Source: Candidatus Electrothrix communis (GTDB lineage Bacteria; Desulfobacterota; Desulfobulbia; Desulfobulbales; Desulfobulbaceae). From it: a DNA stretch of 64,000 bases. Positions 55,514 to 64,000 of this stretch are shown one piece after another; position 1 is the stretch's first letter; the number at the start of each line of letters is the position of its first letter. Both the position numbers and the translations under genes were made by a program. The DNA lies in assembly GCA_030644725.1 (NCBI GenBank), contig CP130629.1, forward strand, positions 558,001-622,000, given 5' to 3'. The notes below the pieces were generated by a model. The model ran no database searches. It was given only the letters and a program-made list of their open reading frames with translations, and had not been told where the DNA came from.

Positions 55514-56062
55514 TCACCAGGTTCGCACCTTGCCTGTGTCGATATGGACAAAATCCGAGTCAGCATAATAGCCCACACCCCCGGACCTGAGTGACACCGC
55601 ACAGTCCCGAACAAGGCAAGTTTTTTGCCCGCTCAGACGGATGTCCACAGCCATGCCCTTCATGTGCAGGCTGCGTTTCGCGACCCCTTTGCTCCTGCTA
55701 CGCAGTGTGTTGTTCGTTGCAGGGGATCGATAGCCGGAAATAATCTCATAGGTACTGTTGCAGTGCATTTTTTGTTGCATTGCCCAGAGAATATCCAGCA
55801 GGGCTGGGTCAATGGGGTGGATCTCCGCCGTACGAAAGTCCCTGAGATAGGTATTTATTTTTTTCAAGGCGACCGGGTCATATATCCCGGCGTTTGCGTA
55901 GGTGATGGTAAGATGTTCGTGTGTATGGGTATGATAGAATGATAGTGCTCTGGAGTTGCTTTGCCCAGAGATCCGGGAAAGAGCCCAGGCCGGTGCGGCC
56001 TGAGCCACAGCAAGCCCGACAGCGGTCTTGATTCCTAAGAGCAGAAATAAGCGACGTTTCAT
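55514..56062 (-). CDS. DUF882/YcbK-like M15 peptidase (murein endopeptidase type)
   Basis: A 182-residue exported protein with an RR-containing signal (MKRRLFLLLG...), possibly Tat-dependent. The YcbK/DUF882 pattern is complete: ISGYRSPATN, HMKGMAVDI (zinc ligands His and Asp), GVGYY and FVHIDTG (third His). Relatives (MepK) cleave peptidoglycan cross-links. Upstream on the same strand, 164 bases away, is another cell-wall type gene. Confidence 0.87.
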   Translation of the reverse strand: MKRRLFLLLGIKTAVGLAVAQAAPAWALSRISGQSNSRALSFYHTHTHEHLTITYANAGIYDPVALKKINTYLRDFRTAEIHPIDPALLDILWAMQQKMHCNSTYEIISGYRSPATNNTLRSRSKGVAKRSLHMKGMAVDIRLSGQKTCLVRDCAVSLRSGGVGYYADSDFVHIDTGKVRTW

Positions 56063-56226
56063 GATTCCTTTTCCATAATGTAGTTGTTGCGGAGATTACT
56101 CAGGTTGCAGGGTCGGAGTTCGGCGTCAATCTCCTGGAACACACCCGCCCTCGGTCTGCTGACCTTTTTTCAGCAGTACGCAGCGATCGACCGAGGGCGT
56201 TTCCTCTCCTGTTGTCCTGACAGGAA

Positions 56227-57165
56227 TCAAAGACGGGCAATGGCCACCCATTGCTGTCGCCCATTACCAAGAGGAGGATAACCTGCTCTGCTCGGTGTGC
56301 GTTTATGCCAGTCGGTTATAGAAGCCGGTGTTTTGCCCTTGCTGCCGTGTCCGTGGAACAACTCATAATGGAGCACTTGGCCTGATTCATTTCTATGTAC
56401 CTTGACAACCACCCCGAGATGATCAATGCCTTTTTGCGGCACCAGCAGATCGTCAATGGAAAAATCCTCGTAGGTAAAACCGTTTTTCCCGAAAAACAGC
56501 ACAACTCCCGGCTTGAGCAGGTCAGTGCTTTTCACGGCATTCTTGATAAGCTGCAATTTTCCGCGTTCATGGTACCAACGGGCAAGCGCTCGCGAATCCC
56601 GATGTTTTTCAGCTGATGGAAAGTCTTTTGCCGGACATCGATGCTTCAGGCCCAGTAAAACACGATGAAAGATGCCGGAGCAGTCTGACAGCGGTCCGTT
56701 CCCATACAGCAGCGACTCCTTTTCTAATGCCGTGACAACTTCACGCAGGGGCGTTGCGATATCGCCCATCCAGCACTGTGCTGAATGAGGCGCGGAAACG
56801 GTTTCGATAGGAAACCCTATAGTATTCTCTATAGGAAGAGCCATAGGGAATACTATAGGTGTCTCTGGAGAAAGCGGTAGTTCCGACGGGATAATGAGTT
56901 TGTTCAAGAGGGCAGGCTGAAGAGAATCTGTTGTATCAGTATTCATCGCCTGCCGCAGTGCCAGAGCAACAGAAGGTTCTCCGGCGGTAAGTGGTTTTTC
57001 TTTCTGAAGTGCGATCTCCGTTTGATTGACAGGCAGATTTTGGTACTTTGTCTGCGGGTCGTTCATTTTTTCATTGCCGCATGCCGAAAGGGCGAGAGCA
57101 GCAAGGAAAGCACCGGTAAACGCGATCAGTCCTCTGTGTTCATACAATTCTCCTGTTGTTTTCAT
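56227..57165 (-). CDS. Lipoprotein with NlpC/P60-like cysteine peptidase domain
   Basis: 312 residues. The lipobox LALSAC (Cys about 29) predicts a membrane lipoprotein. After a variable linker with internal repeats (FPMALPIENTIGFPIET), the C-terminal half has DCSGIFHRVL (catalytic Cys) and GIDHLGVVVKV (catalytic His), consistent with an NlpC/P60-type amidase acting on peptidoglycan. The start behind GGGGAGGAA is clear. A GEMM-I-like riboswitch ends only about 16 bases before that ribosome site, so translation is probably controlled by a cyclic dinucleotide. Confidence 0.7.
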   Translation of the reverse strand: MKTTGELYEHRGLIAFTGAFLAALALSACGNEKMNDPQTKYQNLPVNQTEIALQKEKPLTAGEPSVALALRQAMNTDTTDSLQPALLNKLIIPSELPLSPETPIVFPMALPIENTIGFPIETVSAPHSAQCWMGDIATPLREVVTALEKESLLYGNGPLSDCSGIFHRVLLGLKHRCPAKDFPSAEKHRDSRALARWYHERGKLQLIKNAVKSTDLLKPGVVLFFGKNGFTYEDFSIDDLLVPQKGIDHLGVVVKVHRNESGQVLHYELFHGHGSKGKTPASITDWHKRTPSRAGYPPLGNGRQQWVAIARL

Positions 57166-57193
57166 GAGATTCCTCCCCGGTATTGCAGAAGCA

Positions 57194-57262
57194 GGCGGCC
57201 CGGCTATCTCTCCCTTAGAGACCCGTGGCTTTCCGACACCGCCTCACGACGGCTGTGGCTTT
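57194..57262 (-). ncRNA. GEMM-I-like cyclic-dinucleotide riboswitch candidate, copy 2
   Basis: On the minus strand: AAAGCCACAG, hairpin CCGTCGTGAGGCGG, GGAAAGCC, stem GGGTCTCT...GAGAGATAGCC and the ending GGGCCGCC. It is the same 69-nt length as copy 1 at 21511-21579. Pairs change together (U-A to C-G in the first hairpin, C-G to U-A in the second), supporting a conserved RNA fold. It sits just upstream of the NlpC-like lipoprotein. Confidence 0.65.
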
Positions 57263-57655
57263 GTTCAAGTTTCCTGAACCGAACATCTCTGTCCGGCTCT
57301 GACCAGAAAGCTTTGTACCCGCTTGTTAAAAAGCAGTTTCACTCAATTGTTGAAGTGCATAAAACGTGCCAAATAACAAGGGGTAAATCTTGACCTTGAA
57401 GTTTTTGTTGCATTTATATTAATGTTTTCAGGTGACCAGTAGTTAATAATCGTTCTTTGTTATGAACCTTTACTGTGGACCTCTTGTGGGGAGAATGTTT
57501 TGTTGCTTCAACACGTCATTGTGAAGTGACGAAAAAGGGCAGGAAGGGACAATAGGCGGCATCGATCATGCCGGATGAGGATTGCGGTTGAAGAGTCCTG
57601 GCAAGGTTGTGCGAAAGAAGCTTTGTAATTGGTTAGGATTGGTGCATGGTAAAAG

Positions 57656-57756
57656 GCTTGACTTTGTGCATAAATGTAATATCTACTGTCCCCGAACAAA
57701 TAACTTGTCGGCAGCTCACTATTTTTTTGCTGCTGTAAACCTGCTGGGAGGACAGG
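57656..57756 (+). repeat. 101-bp upstream block shared by CSLREA paralogues 3 and 4 (copy 1)
   Basis: It begins GCTTGACTTTGTGCATAAATG and runs to the start codon with GCTGCTGTAAACCTGCTGGG and GGACAGG. A clearly homologous block of the same length is at 59481-59581. It probably holds a shared promoter (TTGACT) and ribosome site. The rest of 57263-57655 shows no gene. Confidence 0.6.
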
Positions 57757-59322
57757 ATGAAAAAACAATTGAAGTATTTTTTTATGCTACTCGGACTGCT
57801 TGTGTTGGTACCGGGTTGGACACAGGCAGCTGAGATTGCGGTGGATGCGGATGGAATGTGTACCTTGGCCGGTGCCATTACTGCGGCTAATACCGATACT
57901 GCCACCGGTGGTTGTCCTGCCGGTTCAGGGAATGACACTATTACCTTAGAAACGGATGTTATCCTTGATGCCGAGCTGCCACAAATTGCTAGCCCAATCA
58001 CCATAGAAGGACAAGAACATTCCATTGATGGCAATGATGATCCTATTGTTGGCAACATCCTCAGGGTTGATACTAATGGTAGTTTAATACTGAATAACAG
58101 CACAATAATAAGAGGGCGTAGCTCAGCCTGTGGGGGAGGGATTTATAACGAAGGAACGCTTATTTTGACAAACTCTACAGTAAGTAACAATGTTGCTTCC
58201 TATGATGATGGTACATCAGTTGTCGCTGGAGGGGGAGTCTGTAATAGAGGGCACCTTGAGTTGACTGGCTCCATAATCAAAAATAATTCAGTGTCATGTA
58301 CAGGAAGTGCGTTGAGTGCCGCTGGAGGGGGGCTTCATAGCACAGGGAGTCTTGAGATAGATCACTCCATAATCAATGACAATGCTGTGGCATGCAATAA
58401 TGGCGAGTTTGTCTATGGCGGAGGAATTGCGAATATCACTAATAGCGCCCTCGCCACCATAACAAGATCGACTATCAGCGACAACCATTTATCCTGTAAC
58501 AATTGCATGGTAAATGAGGACATCGGAGGTATTTTGTTTGGCGGGGGAATTGTAAACTCTGGGAGCATGCTTGTCTTGGATCAGATTACAGTAAGTGATA
58601 ATTTGGTACAGGGAGACGACTTCTACTCAATGCCCTCTGGAGGAGGGGTCATGAACATTGGAAATGGTTCAACAAGTATTACTCTCACTAACTCAACGAT
58701 CAGCGGAAATTCCGTGCTCTGCAATAGTTGTTTTCTTGCAGATTCAATGAGTTTTGGAGGAGGAATAGCAAGTTGGGCGTCCACCGACGCTACGACTGCT
58801 GTTGAAATTTTCCTGATCAACTCTACAATCACTGGAAATTCAACAGTAGGGCCTGGTGGGGGAATTGGGCTCCAGGATGCAACAGCTCATTTGATAGGTT
58901 CAATTGTTAGTGGTAACACTGCCTCCGGCAGTAATGAAATTAAAGGTTTTGTTACAGCAGATAGCTCTAATATTTTTGGGCACAGTGGCGAGAGCAATGC
59001 CCAAGCGTTCGGTGGTTTTACACCTGGCAGCAACGATCTCACTGCCACCAGCGACGGTACGCAGTCCACCGCACTTACTGCTATCCTATCTCCTTTAGCC
59101 GACAACGGTGGCCCGACCAAGACCCATGCCCTAGTTCCAGGGAGCCCGGCTATTGATTTGGATGTAAATTGTAGTGCCGGTCTGGTCACAGACCAGCGCG
59201 GCGAACCTCGCCCGATCGGGGATGGTTGTGATGCAGGTTCTTATGAAGCCAGCGTTAGTCCTCGGCCTAGCAACAGGACGACCTTTCTTTCAGCCATCTA
59301 TCTTCTCCTGCTTCAGGATTAA
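57757..59322 (+). CDS. Secreted CSLREA / choice-of-anchor Q beta-helix protein, paralogue 3
   Basis: 521 residues. Signal peptide MKKQLKYFFMLLGLLVLVPG...AAE, CSLREA-like CTLAGAITAANTDT, and many imperfect NSTISxNxVxCxxxxxxxGGGI repeats predicted to form a beta-helix. The anchor-Q end is GSPAIDLDVNCSAG...DQRGEPRP...CDAGSYE, followed by FLSAIYLLLLQD. Cysteines recur in the repeats (SVSCTG, LSCNNC), unlike paralogues 1 and 2. Function unknown; likely cell-surface. Confidence 0.82.
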   Translation: MKKQLKYFFMLLGLLVLVPGWTQAAEIAVDADGMCTLAGAITAANTDTATGGCPAGSGNDTITLETDVILDAELPQIASPITIEGQEHSIDGNDDPIVGNILRVDTNGSLILNNSTIIRGRSSACGGGIYNEGTLILTNSTVSNNVASYDDGTSVVAGGGVCNRGHLELTGSIIKNNSVSCTGSALSAAGGGLHSTGSLEIDHSIINDNAVACNNGEFVYGGGIANITNSALATITRSTISDNHLSCNNCMVNEDIGGILFGGGIVNSGSMLVLDQITVSDNLVQGDDFYSMPSGGGVMNIGNGSTSITLTNSTISGNSVLCNSCFLADSMSFGGGIASWASTDATTAVEIFLINSTITGNSTVGPGGGIGLQDATAHLIGSIVSGNTASGSNEIKGFVTADSSNIFGHSGESNAQAFGGFTPGSNDLTATSDGTQSTALTAILSPLADNGGPTKTHALVPGSPAIDLDVNCSAGLVTDQRGEPRPIGDGCDAGSYEASVSPRPSNRTTFLSAIYLLLLQD

Positions 59323-59480
59323 CGATCTTTGCCGCCATGCGGCATGAAATTGTTCAGAAGGAGTGTCATTAAGTCGGGTTGCTGATCAAGCAATGGCCCG
59401 ACCGCTCGCACGAGAATACGTTATCGGTTAAGGCTGGCAAAGTATAGGAGCCAGCCCGTATGCGATAGAGTGACAAAATA

Positions 59481-59581
59481 GCTTGACTTTTTGTATAAAT
59501 GTAATGTTTGCTACCACGAGAACAGATAACTTGTCGGCCGCTCATTATTTTTTGCTGCTGTAAACCTGCTGGGAGGGCTGG
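59481..59581 (+). repeat. 101-bp upstream block shared by CSLREA paralogues 3 and 4 (copy 2)
   Basis: The counterpart of 57656-57756, beginning GCTTGACTTTTTGTATAAATG and ending GCTGGGAGGGCTGG before the ATG. Equal length and high identity indicate a recent duplication of promoter and gene together. Confidence 0.6.
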
Positions 59582-61390
59582 ATGAAAAGACAACTGGAAT
59601 ATTTTTCGATCTTGATCGGACTGCTTGTGTTGGTACCGGGTTGGACACAGGCAGCTGAGATTGCGGTGGATGCGGATGGAATGTGTACCTTGGCCGATGC
59701 CATAACTGCGGCCAATACCGATACTGCCACCGGTGGTTGTTCTGCCGGTTCAGGGAATGACACTATTACCTTAGAAACGGATGTTATCCTTGATGCCGAG
59801 CTGCCGGAGATTACCAGCATTATCACCATCGAAGGTCAAGGGTACCCCATTGACGGTAATAAAGATTCAACTGTTGGCAGTGTACTCAGGATTGATGTCA
59901 ATGGTAGTTTGACTATGAATAAGATTCTGGTGACAGGAGGAAATAGTTCTATTGGTGGCGGAGGAATTTATAACGAAGGGGCTCTTGCTTTGATTGACTC
60001 CATGGTTAATGGTAATTCTGTGTCATGCAAAGATGGTACGTTGAGTGTCTTTGGTGGGGGGATCTATAGCGCAGGGAGCCTTAGGATGACCGATTCTATG
60101 GTAAATAGCAATTCCGTGTCATGCAATGATGGCGAGAGTGTCGTTGGCGGAGGAATTGTGAATTCGAGTAACATCGCTGCTGCTCTCATATCAAACTCGA
60201 CAATAAGTGGTAATTCTTTATCCTGCAATAATTGCAGTATAGATGATCTGGTCGGGGGGGTATTATTGGGCGGGGGGATTGTAAATGGAGGTGCGGGTAG
60301 TACACTTATCTTGAATAATAGCACAGTGAGTAATAATTCAGTACTGAGCGAGAGCGAACAAACCTCAGGATCTCTCCCAGTAGTCTATGGTGGTGGGGTC
60401 ATAAACCTTGGAGATAGTACAACAAGTATTAATATAACTAATTCAACGATCAGTGGCAATTCTTTGGCATGTAATAAGTACAGTGTTTGTGTATTTGTCA
60501 ATGGAGGGGGGATTGCGAATTGGAAAGCTAGCAGCGTCACACCTGATGCTACAACTAGCCTGATCAACTCTACTATAACTGAAAACTCGGCAATAGGGTT
60601 TAGTAGGGGAGTTGAGAACAACAGCGGAGGGACAATTACTTTGATGGGCTCAATCGTCAGCGATAATACAGCGTCTACAGGTAATGAAATTTATAATGAT
60701 GCCAATAGCTCCATCATTGTAGACAGTTTTAACCTTTTCGGTCATAGCGGTGAGAGTAATTCCGAGGCATTCTACGGCGTTGAGCCCGGAAACAGTGATG
60801 TTGCCGCCACCAGCGACGGCACGAATCCAACGGTCCTGTCCGATATCCTCCATCCTCTAGCCGACAACGGTGGCCCGACCATGACCCATGCCTTGGTACC
60901 AGGCAGCCCAGCCATAGATCTGGATCCCACATGCAGCACCGGCCTGACCACTGACCAGCGTGGTGAGCCCCGACCAGAAACAGCGGGTACAGGGTGTGAT
61001 GCGGGATCGTTTGAAGGCAGCGTCAGCAAGAGCATAGCCTTTCTTTCGGCAATTAATATGTTATTATTAAAATCTTCCCCCGCCTGTGAAGATAGATTCA
61101 CAATTTCGGTTAGCTTGCCAGGTGTCCAGTTTGGCGTATCACCCTCGGATTCATCCCCCCCATCATCTTGGGATGATGAGATAACAGTTACACGCAGTAA
61201 TCATCTAGACTATTGGATATGGTTGAAAGTCACAGAAGCCCCTAGCGATTTTCGTGTACGTAACATTTACTGCGACGGAACATCTAACGAGTACAGCGGA
61301 ATTTTTGGTGGTATCGTGGAGGCTAAATATTTACAAATGACCGAACAAATTTTCTCTGTATGTGGTACAAGAACATACATTCCTCGCTGA
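59582..61390 (+). CDS. Secreted CSLREA / choice-of-anchor Q beta-helix protein, paralogue 4, with extra C-terminal domain
   Basis: 602 residues. The first ~80 residues are almost identical to paralogue 3 (VPGWTQAAEIAVDADGMCTL), then the beta-helix repeats diverge. The anchor-Q domain (GSPAIDLDPTCSTG...GCDAGSFE) is followed by FLSAINMLLLKSS, equivalent to the end of paralogues 1 and 3. About 95 extra residues with a possible beta-sandwich (TISVSLPGVQFGV... to CGTRTYIPR) follow. The extension may be a late addition to an ancestral C-terminal signal. Confidence 0.8.
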   Translation: MKRQLEYFSILIGLLVLVPGWTQAAEIAVDADGMCTLADAITAANTDTATGGCSAGSGNDTITLETDVILDAELPEITSIITIEGQGYPIDGNKDSTVGSVLRIDVNGSLTMNKILVTGGNSSIGGGGIYNEGALALIDSMVNGNSVSCKDGTLSVFGGGIYSAGSLRMTDSMVNSNSVSCNDGESVVGGGIVNSSNIAAALISNSTISGNSLSCNNCSIDDLVGGVLLGGGIVNGGAGSTLILNNSTVSNNSVLSESEQTSGSLPVVYGGGVINLGDSTTSINITNSTISGNSLACNKYSVCVFVNGGGIANWKASSVTPDATTSLINSTITENSAIGFSRGVENNSGGTITLMGSIVSDNTASTGNEIYNDANSSIIVDSFNLFGHSGESNSEAFYGVEPGNSDVAATSDGTNPTVLSDILHPLADNGGPTMTHALVPGSPAIDLDPTCSTGLTTDQRGEPRPETAGTGCDAGSFEGSVSKSIAFLSAINMLLLKSSPACEDRFTISVSLPGVQFGVSPSDSSPPSSWDDEITVTRSNHLDYWIWLKVTEAPSDFRVRNIYCDGTSNEYSGIFGGIVEAKYLQMTEQIFSVCGTRTYIPR

Positions 61391-61617
61391 CTTATACGGC
61401 GAAAAAGGGGGACAATTTTTTTTAATTGGCATTTGGCGGGGAGCTGAGTTCTTTAATAAATCTGTCCCTTTTTTGATACCCGATTAAGCTTGCAAATTTA
61501 CAGAGACGTTTTTACAATATCCTTCCTCTGTGCGAGTTGCCTGCTGCTCTTTCAGGCGGTCTGAGAGGGCGGGATGAAAAAGGCGACAAGATTGAATTCA
61601 AAGGGATCGGAACTATT

Positions 61618-62859
61618 ATGGCACTCATAGTGCAGAAATTCGGTGGTACCTCGGTGGGGTCCACTGATAAAATAAAAAATGTGGCCGAGCGGGTGCTCAG
61701 GCAGCAGAAGCAGGGGCATCAGATGGTGGTGGTGCTTTCCGCCATGTCGGGCCAGACGGATAAGCTGCTGGGGCTGGCAGCGGATATGCAGGACATGCCT
61801 GATCCGCGCGAAATGGACATGCTGCTGTCCACGGGCGAGCAGGTGACCATCGCCCTTTTTGCCATGGCCGTTAAAGCGGCGGGCAGCGATGCGATTTCCC
61901 TGCTGGGCGATCAGGTGCATATCCATACAGATGCCATGCACACCAAGGCCCGGATCAAGGAAATCGACACCGAGTTGGTTCACAAGCATCTTGATGCGGG
62001 CAAGGTTGTGGTGATTGCCGGCTTTCAGGGCGTGGATGATGATGGCGATATCACCACCCTGGGCCGGGGCGGCTCAGATACCACCGCCGTAGCCCTGGCT
62101 GCCGCGCTCAAGGCGGATGCCTGCGAGATTTTCACTGATGTTGAGGGTGTGTATACCACAGATCCTAATATCTGTGCGCAGGCACGTAAGATTAACATGA
62201 TAACCTATGACGAAATGTTGGAGCTTGCCAGTCTCGGTGCGAAAGTGCTGGAGATCCGCTCGGTGGGTTTGGCCAAGCGCTATAAAGTTCCTTTACATGT
62301 TCGTTCCACATTTTCAGAAAACGAGGGCACCTGGGTCGTTGAGGAGGAGAGAATTATGGAATCCATGCTGGTTTCCGGTATTACCTATAATAAGAATGAA
62401 GCGCGTATCACCATCACCAAGGTGCCGGATCAGCCGGGTATTGCTTCTAAGATTTTTCAGCCCATCTCGGATGCGGGCATTCTGGTGGATATGATCATTC
62501 AGAACACCCGTGAAGGGCAGATGACCGATATGACCTTTACGGTGATACGGACCGATTATTCCCGGACTATGGAGATCCTGCAAAAGGTCGCTGAGGAGAT
62601 CGGGGCAGAGTCCGTGACCGGCGATGAGTCCATTGTCAAGGTCTCTATCGTGGGGGTGGGAATGCGTAATCACTCCGGTATCGCCTCCACCATGTTTCGG
62701 ATCATGTCCGGCGAGGGCATCAATATCATGATGATCTCCACCTCGGAGATCAAGGTTTCCTGCGTGATCGCGGAGAAGTACACCGAGCTGGCCGTGCGGG
62801 CCTTGCATTCGGCCTTTGAGTTGGATAATGAAAATCCGCCGCGTGCAGAGCAGCAGTAA
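61618..62859 (+). CDS. lysC: Aspartate kinase
   Basis: A 413-residue monofunctional aspartokinase, the first enzyme for Lys, Thr and Met synthesis. The kinase domain starts ALIVQKFGGTSVG and has LGRGGSDTTAVALA (about residues 152-165). Two C-terminal ACT domains (ITITKVPDQPGIASKIF and VSIVGVGMRNHSGIAS) mediate feedback inhibition. The frame is open from 61537, but the ATG at 61618 gives the family's normal N-terminus. No lysine or threonine leader is obvious upstream. Confidence 0.96.
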   Translation: MALIVQKFGGTSVGSTDKIKNVAERVLRQQKQGHQMVVVLSAMSGQTDKLLGLAADMQDMPDPREMDMLLSTGEQVTIALFAMAVKAAGSDAISLLGDQVHIHTDAMHTKARIKEIDTELVHKHLDAGKVVVIAGFQGVDDDGDITTLGRGGSDTTAVALAAALKADACEIFTDVEGVYTTDPNICAQARKINMITYDEMLELASLGAKVLEIRSVGLAKRYKVPLHVRSTFSENEGTWVVEEERIMESMLVSGITYNKNEARITITKVPDQPGIASKIFQPISDAGILVDMIIQNTREGQMTDMTFTVIRTDYSRTMEILQKVAEEIGAESVTGDESIVKVSIVGVGMRNHSGIASTMFRIMSGEGINIMMISTSEIKVSCVIAEKYTELAVRALHSAFELDNENPPRAEQQ

Positions 62860-63386
62860 ACTTGACCGTTCTCTAAATGTTAACCCGGCTGGGTTGGGGA
62901 TCTCCGACTCAGCCGCGTAATGCCCATAGATTCAGTGTGTTGGGCACTGGGCTCACATTGCTTGGTCTCCTTTCATATTATTCTGTGTCGATACTTATCT
63001 TGTGTCGACATGAATCCAACAGCAAGTCGCTGTTTCCGAAGCAAATATCATTCTCGCTGAAATATTTCTTGGGTCTTCCTGGACAGTGCCGCATCAAGCA
63101 TCGTTAAGAGCTCTTGGCAAGAGAAAGGAGCTGACATATTTGTGCTTAAGAATGCATTTTTGTCAAAAAAATCAATTTTGTAAGCACCACATTGTCGCAC
63201 TTTTCCGCTCAACTCTTTGAAGTTCAGAAGAAAAATAGCCCTACTGTCTGTTTTTATTAGAGGTTTATTTTTTTTTCTTCATCTGTTACGATATGCCCGT
63301 TTATTCATTTAACGAGCAACGATCGCCCTCCCCATAAAGAGTAACATTTCAAATGTACGGATCCGAAATGCCGGAAAGGAGATACT
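62860..63386. other. Intergenic region, nothing recognised
   Basis: About 530 bases between lysC and the HdrC/QmoC-like gene. I see no RNA gene, clear promoter, strong terminator or repeat. Open frames here have no domain or ribosome site. Confidence 0.5.
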
Positions 63387-64000
63387 TTGAAAAAATACGA
63401 CATTCAACAGGACCTGCACAGTGAGGTCGAAAAGTTAGGTGCCAAGGATATGGAGCTGTGCATGCAATGCGGTATCTGTGCCGCTTCCTGCCCTTTGTCC
63501 GACGGTACCAATACCTTTCCCCGAAAAATTTATCGCTATCTCCAGCTCGGTCTGAAAGATAAGTTGCTCGCTTCTCCAGAGCCGTGGCTCTGCTATTATT
63601 GCGGCGAGTGTAATATAGACTGTCCGCGCGGTGCAGAACCGGCCGAGACCATGATGGCGGTCCGCCGCTGGATGATCACTCAGTTTGACTGGACCGGCCT
63701 TGCCGCAAAATTTTACACATCAAATAAATGGCAGATAGGCGGCTTCCTTGCGGTGATGTTCAGTGTTATTCTTCTTTTTCTCTTTGCCCACGGCCCGGTT
63801 GTCACCGACCACGTGGCTCTGAACACCTTTGCGCCTGTGCATTGGGTGCATATCGGTGACCTGATTCTGCTCGCGACGCTTGCTGTGCTGCTCTTTTCAA
63901 ATGGGTTTCGCATGTATTCAAGCATCATGCAAGGCAGTAAATTTACCTTTTGGCAGCATCTGCAACAGGTCCCGGTCTTCTTGGTCCATTATTTCACCCA
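63387..64000 (+). CDS. QmoC/HdrC-like iron-sulfur membrane protein (3' end outside window)
   Basis: The first ~205 residues of a two-part redox protein. The N-terminal HdrC-type ferredoxin has CMQCGICAASCP (about residues 25-36) and CYYCGECNIDCPRG (about 72-85), two [4Fe-4S] sites. A NarI/HdrE-like membrane part follows, with hydrophobic segments near residues 115-135 and 155-172. Such proteins link quinone to cytoplasmic or periplasmic partners in sulfate reducers (family knowledge). The start is TTG 63387, six bases after AAAGGA; no in-frame ATG lies nearby. The exact subfamily cannot be fixed without the C-terminus. Confidence 0.8.
   Translation, partial: MKKYDIQQDLHSEVEKLGAKDMELCMQCGICAASCPLSDGTNTFPRKIYRYLQLGLKDKLLASPEPWLCYYCGECNIDCPRGAEPAETMMAVRRWMITQFDWTGLAAKFYTSNKWQIGGFLAVMFSVILLFLFAHGPVVTDHVALNTFAPVHWVHIGDLILLATLAVLLFSNGFRMYSSIMQGSKFTFWQHLQQVPVFLVHYFT

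Noticed and set aside
52619-61390. CRISPR array or tandem DNA repeat in the CSLREA region
   Set aside because: The repeats are imperfect protein-level beta-helix repeats inside coding frames, without constant spacers.
62877-63107. Small ORF after lysC
   Set aside because: No ribosome site, domain or plausible composition.

Overview
The window looks like a chromosomal piece of a Gram-negative, anaerobic or microaerophilic member of the Desulfobacterota, most likely Desulfobulbales. A cable bacterium (Candidatus Electrothrix or Electronema) is plausible but is inference. The signs are LPS and outer-membrane genes (lpxC, lpxK, lolA, fabB), a NapGH-driven periplasmic nitrate reductase beside an octaheme hydroxylamine-oxidoreductase-like cytochrome, several PATAN (DUF4388) signalling proteins, a QmoC/Hdr-like membrane iron-sulfur protein and a probable UGA-encoded selenoprotein.

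Layout. 1-1.7 kb: the 3' end of folP and a lone TRAP solute-binding protein. 1.8-9.9 kb: an octaheme cytochrome, a Crp/Fnr regulator and napFDAGHB, a likely nitrate-to-ammonium module with two near-identical FNR/DNR-type palindromes. 10-21.3 kb: housekeeping and small regulatory genes (VanZ-like, S1-domain protein, lolA, murI, mucR-like, fmdB-like), two tandem cNMP-PATAN proteins, fabB, a ferritin-like relic, a HEAT-like protein and a nitrilase/RfaE2 fusion. 21.5 kb: a GEMM-I-like riboswitch followed only by a 29-codon ORF.

22-41 kb is the most distinctive part, a chemosensory cluster: a receptor with a duplicated sensor, CheW, CheY, a multi-HPt CheA, two HAMP proteins, a zinc-ribbon ParA, a nitrate/sulfonate-type ABC transporter, PilZ and a TauE-like exporter. 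It contains three CheB-like proteins, each lacking the catalytic histidine, and no CheR. This suggests sensing coupled to transport without normal adaptation by methylation.

41.5-52.1 kb: a BepA-like protease, nikR, a PPC-domain protein, an AT-rich orphan gene between related hairpins and a tRNA T-arm fragment, a nickel/cobalt-type ATPase, lpxC, lpxK, an FAD oxidoreductase, and a rhodanese/ferritin-like fusion whose catalytic cysteine codon is TGA followed by a good bacterial SECIS-like hairpin.

52.6-61.4 kb: four tandem secreted CSLREA/choice-of-anchor-Q beta-helix proteins, interrupted by two cell-wall enzymes, one behind a second copy of the riboswitch. The window ends with lysC and the start of a QmoC/HdrC-like membrane protein.
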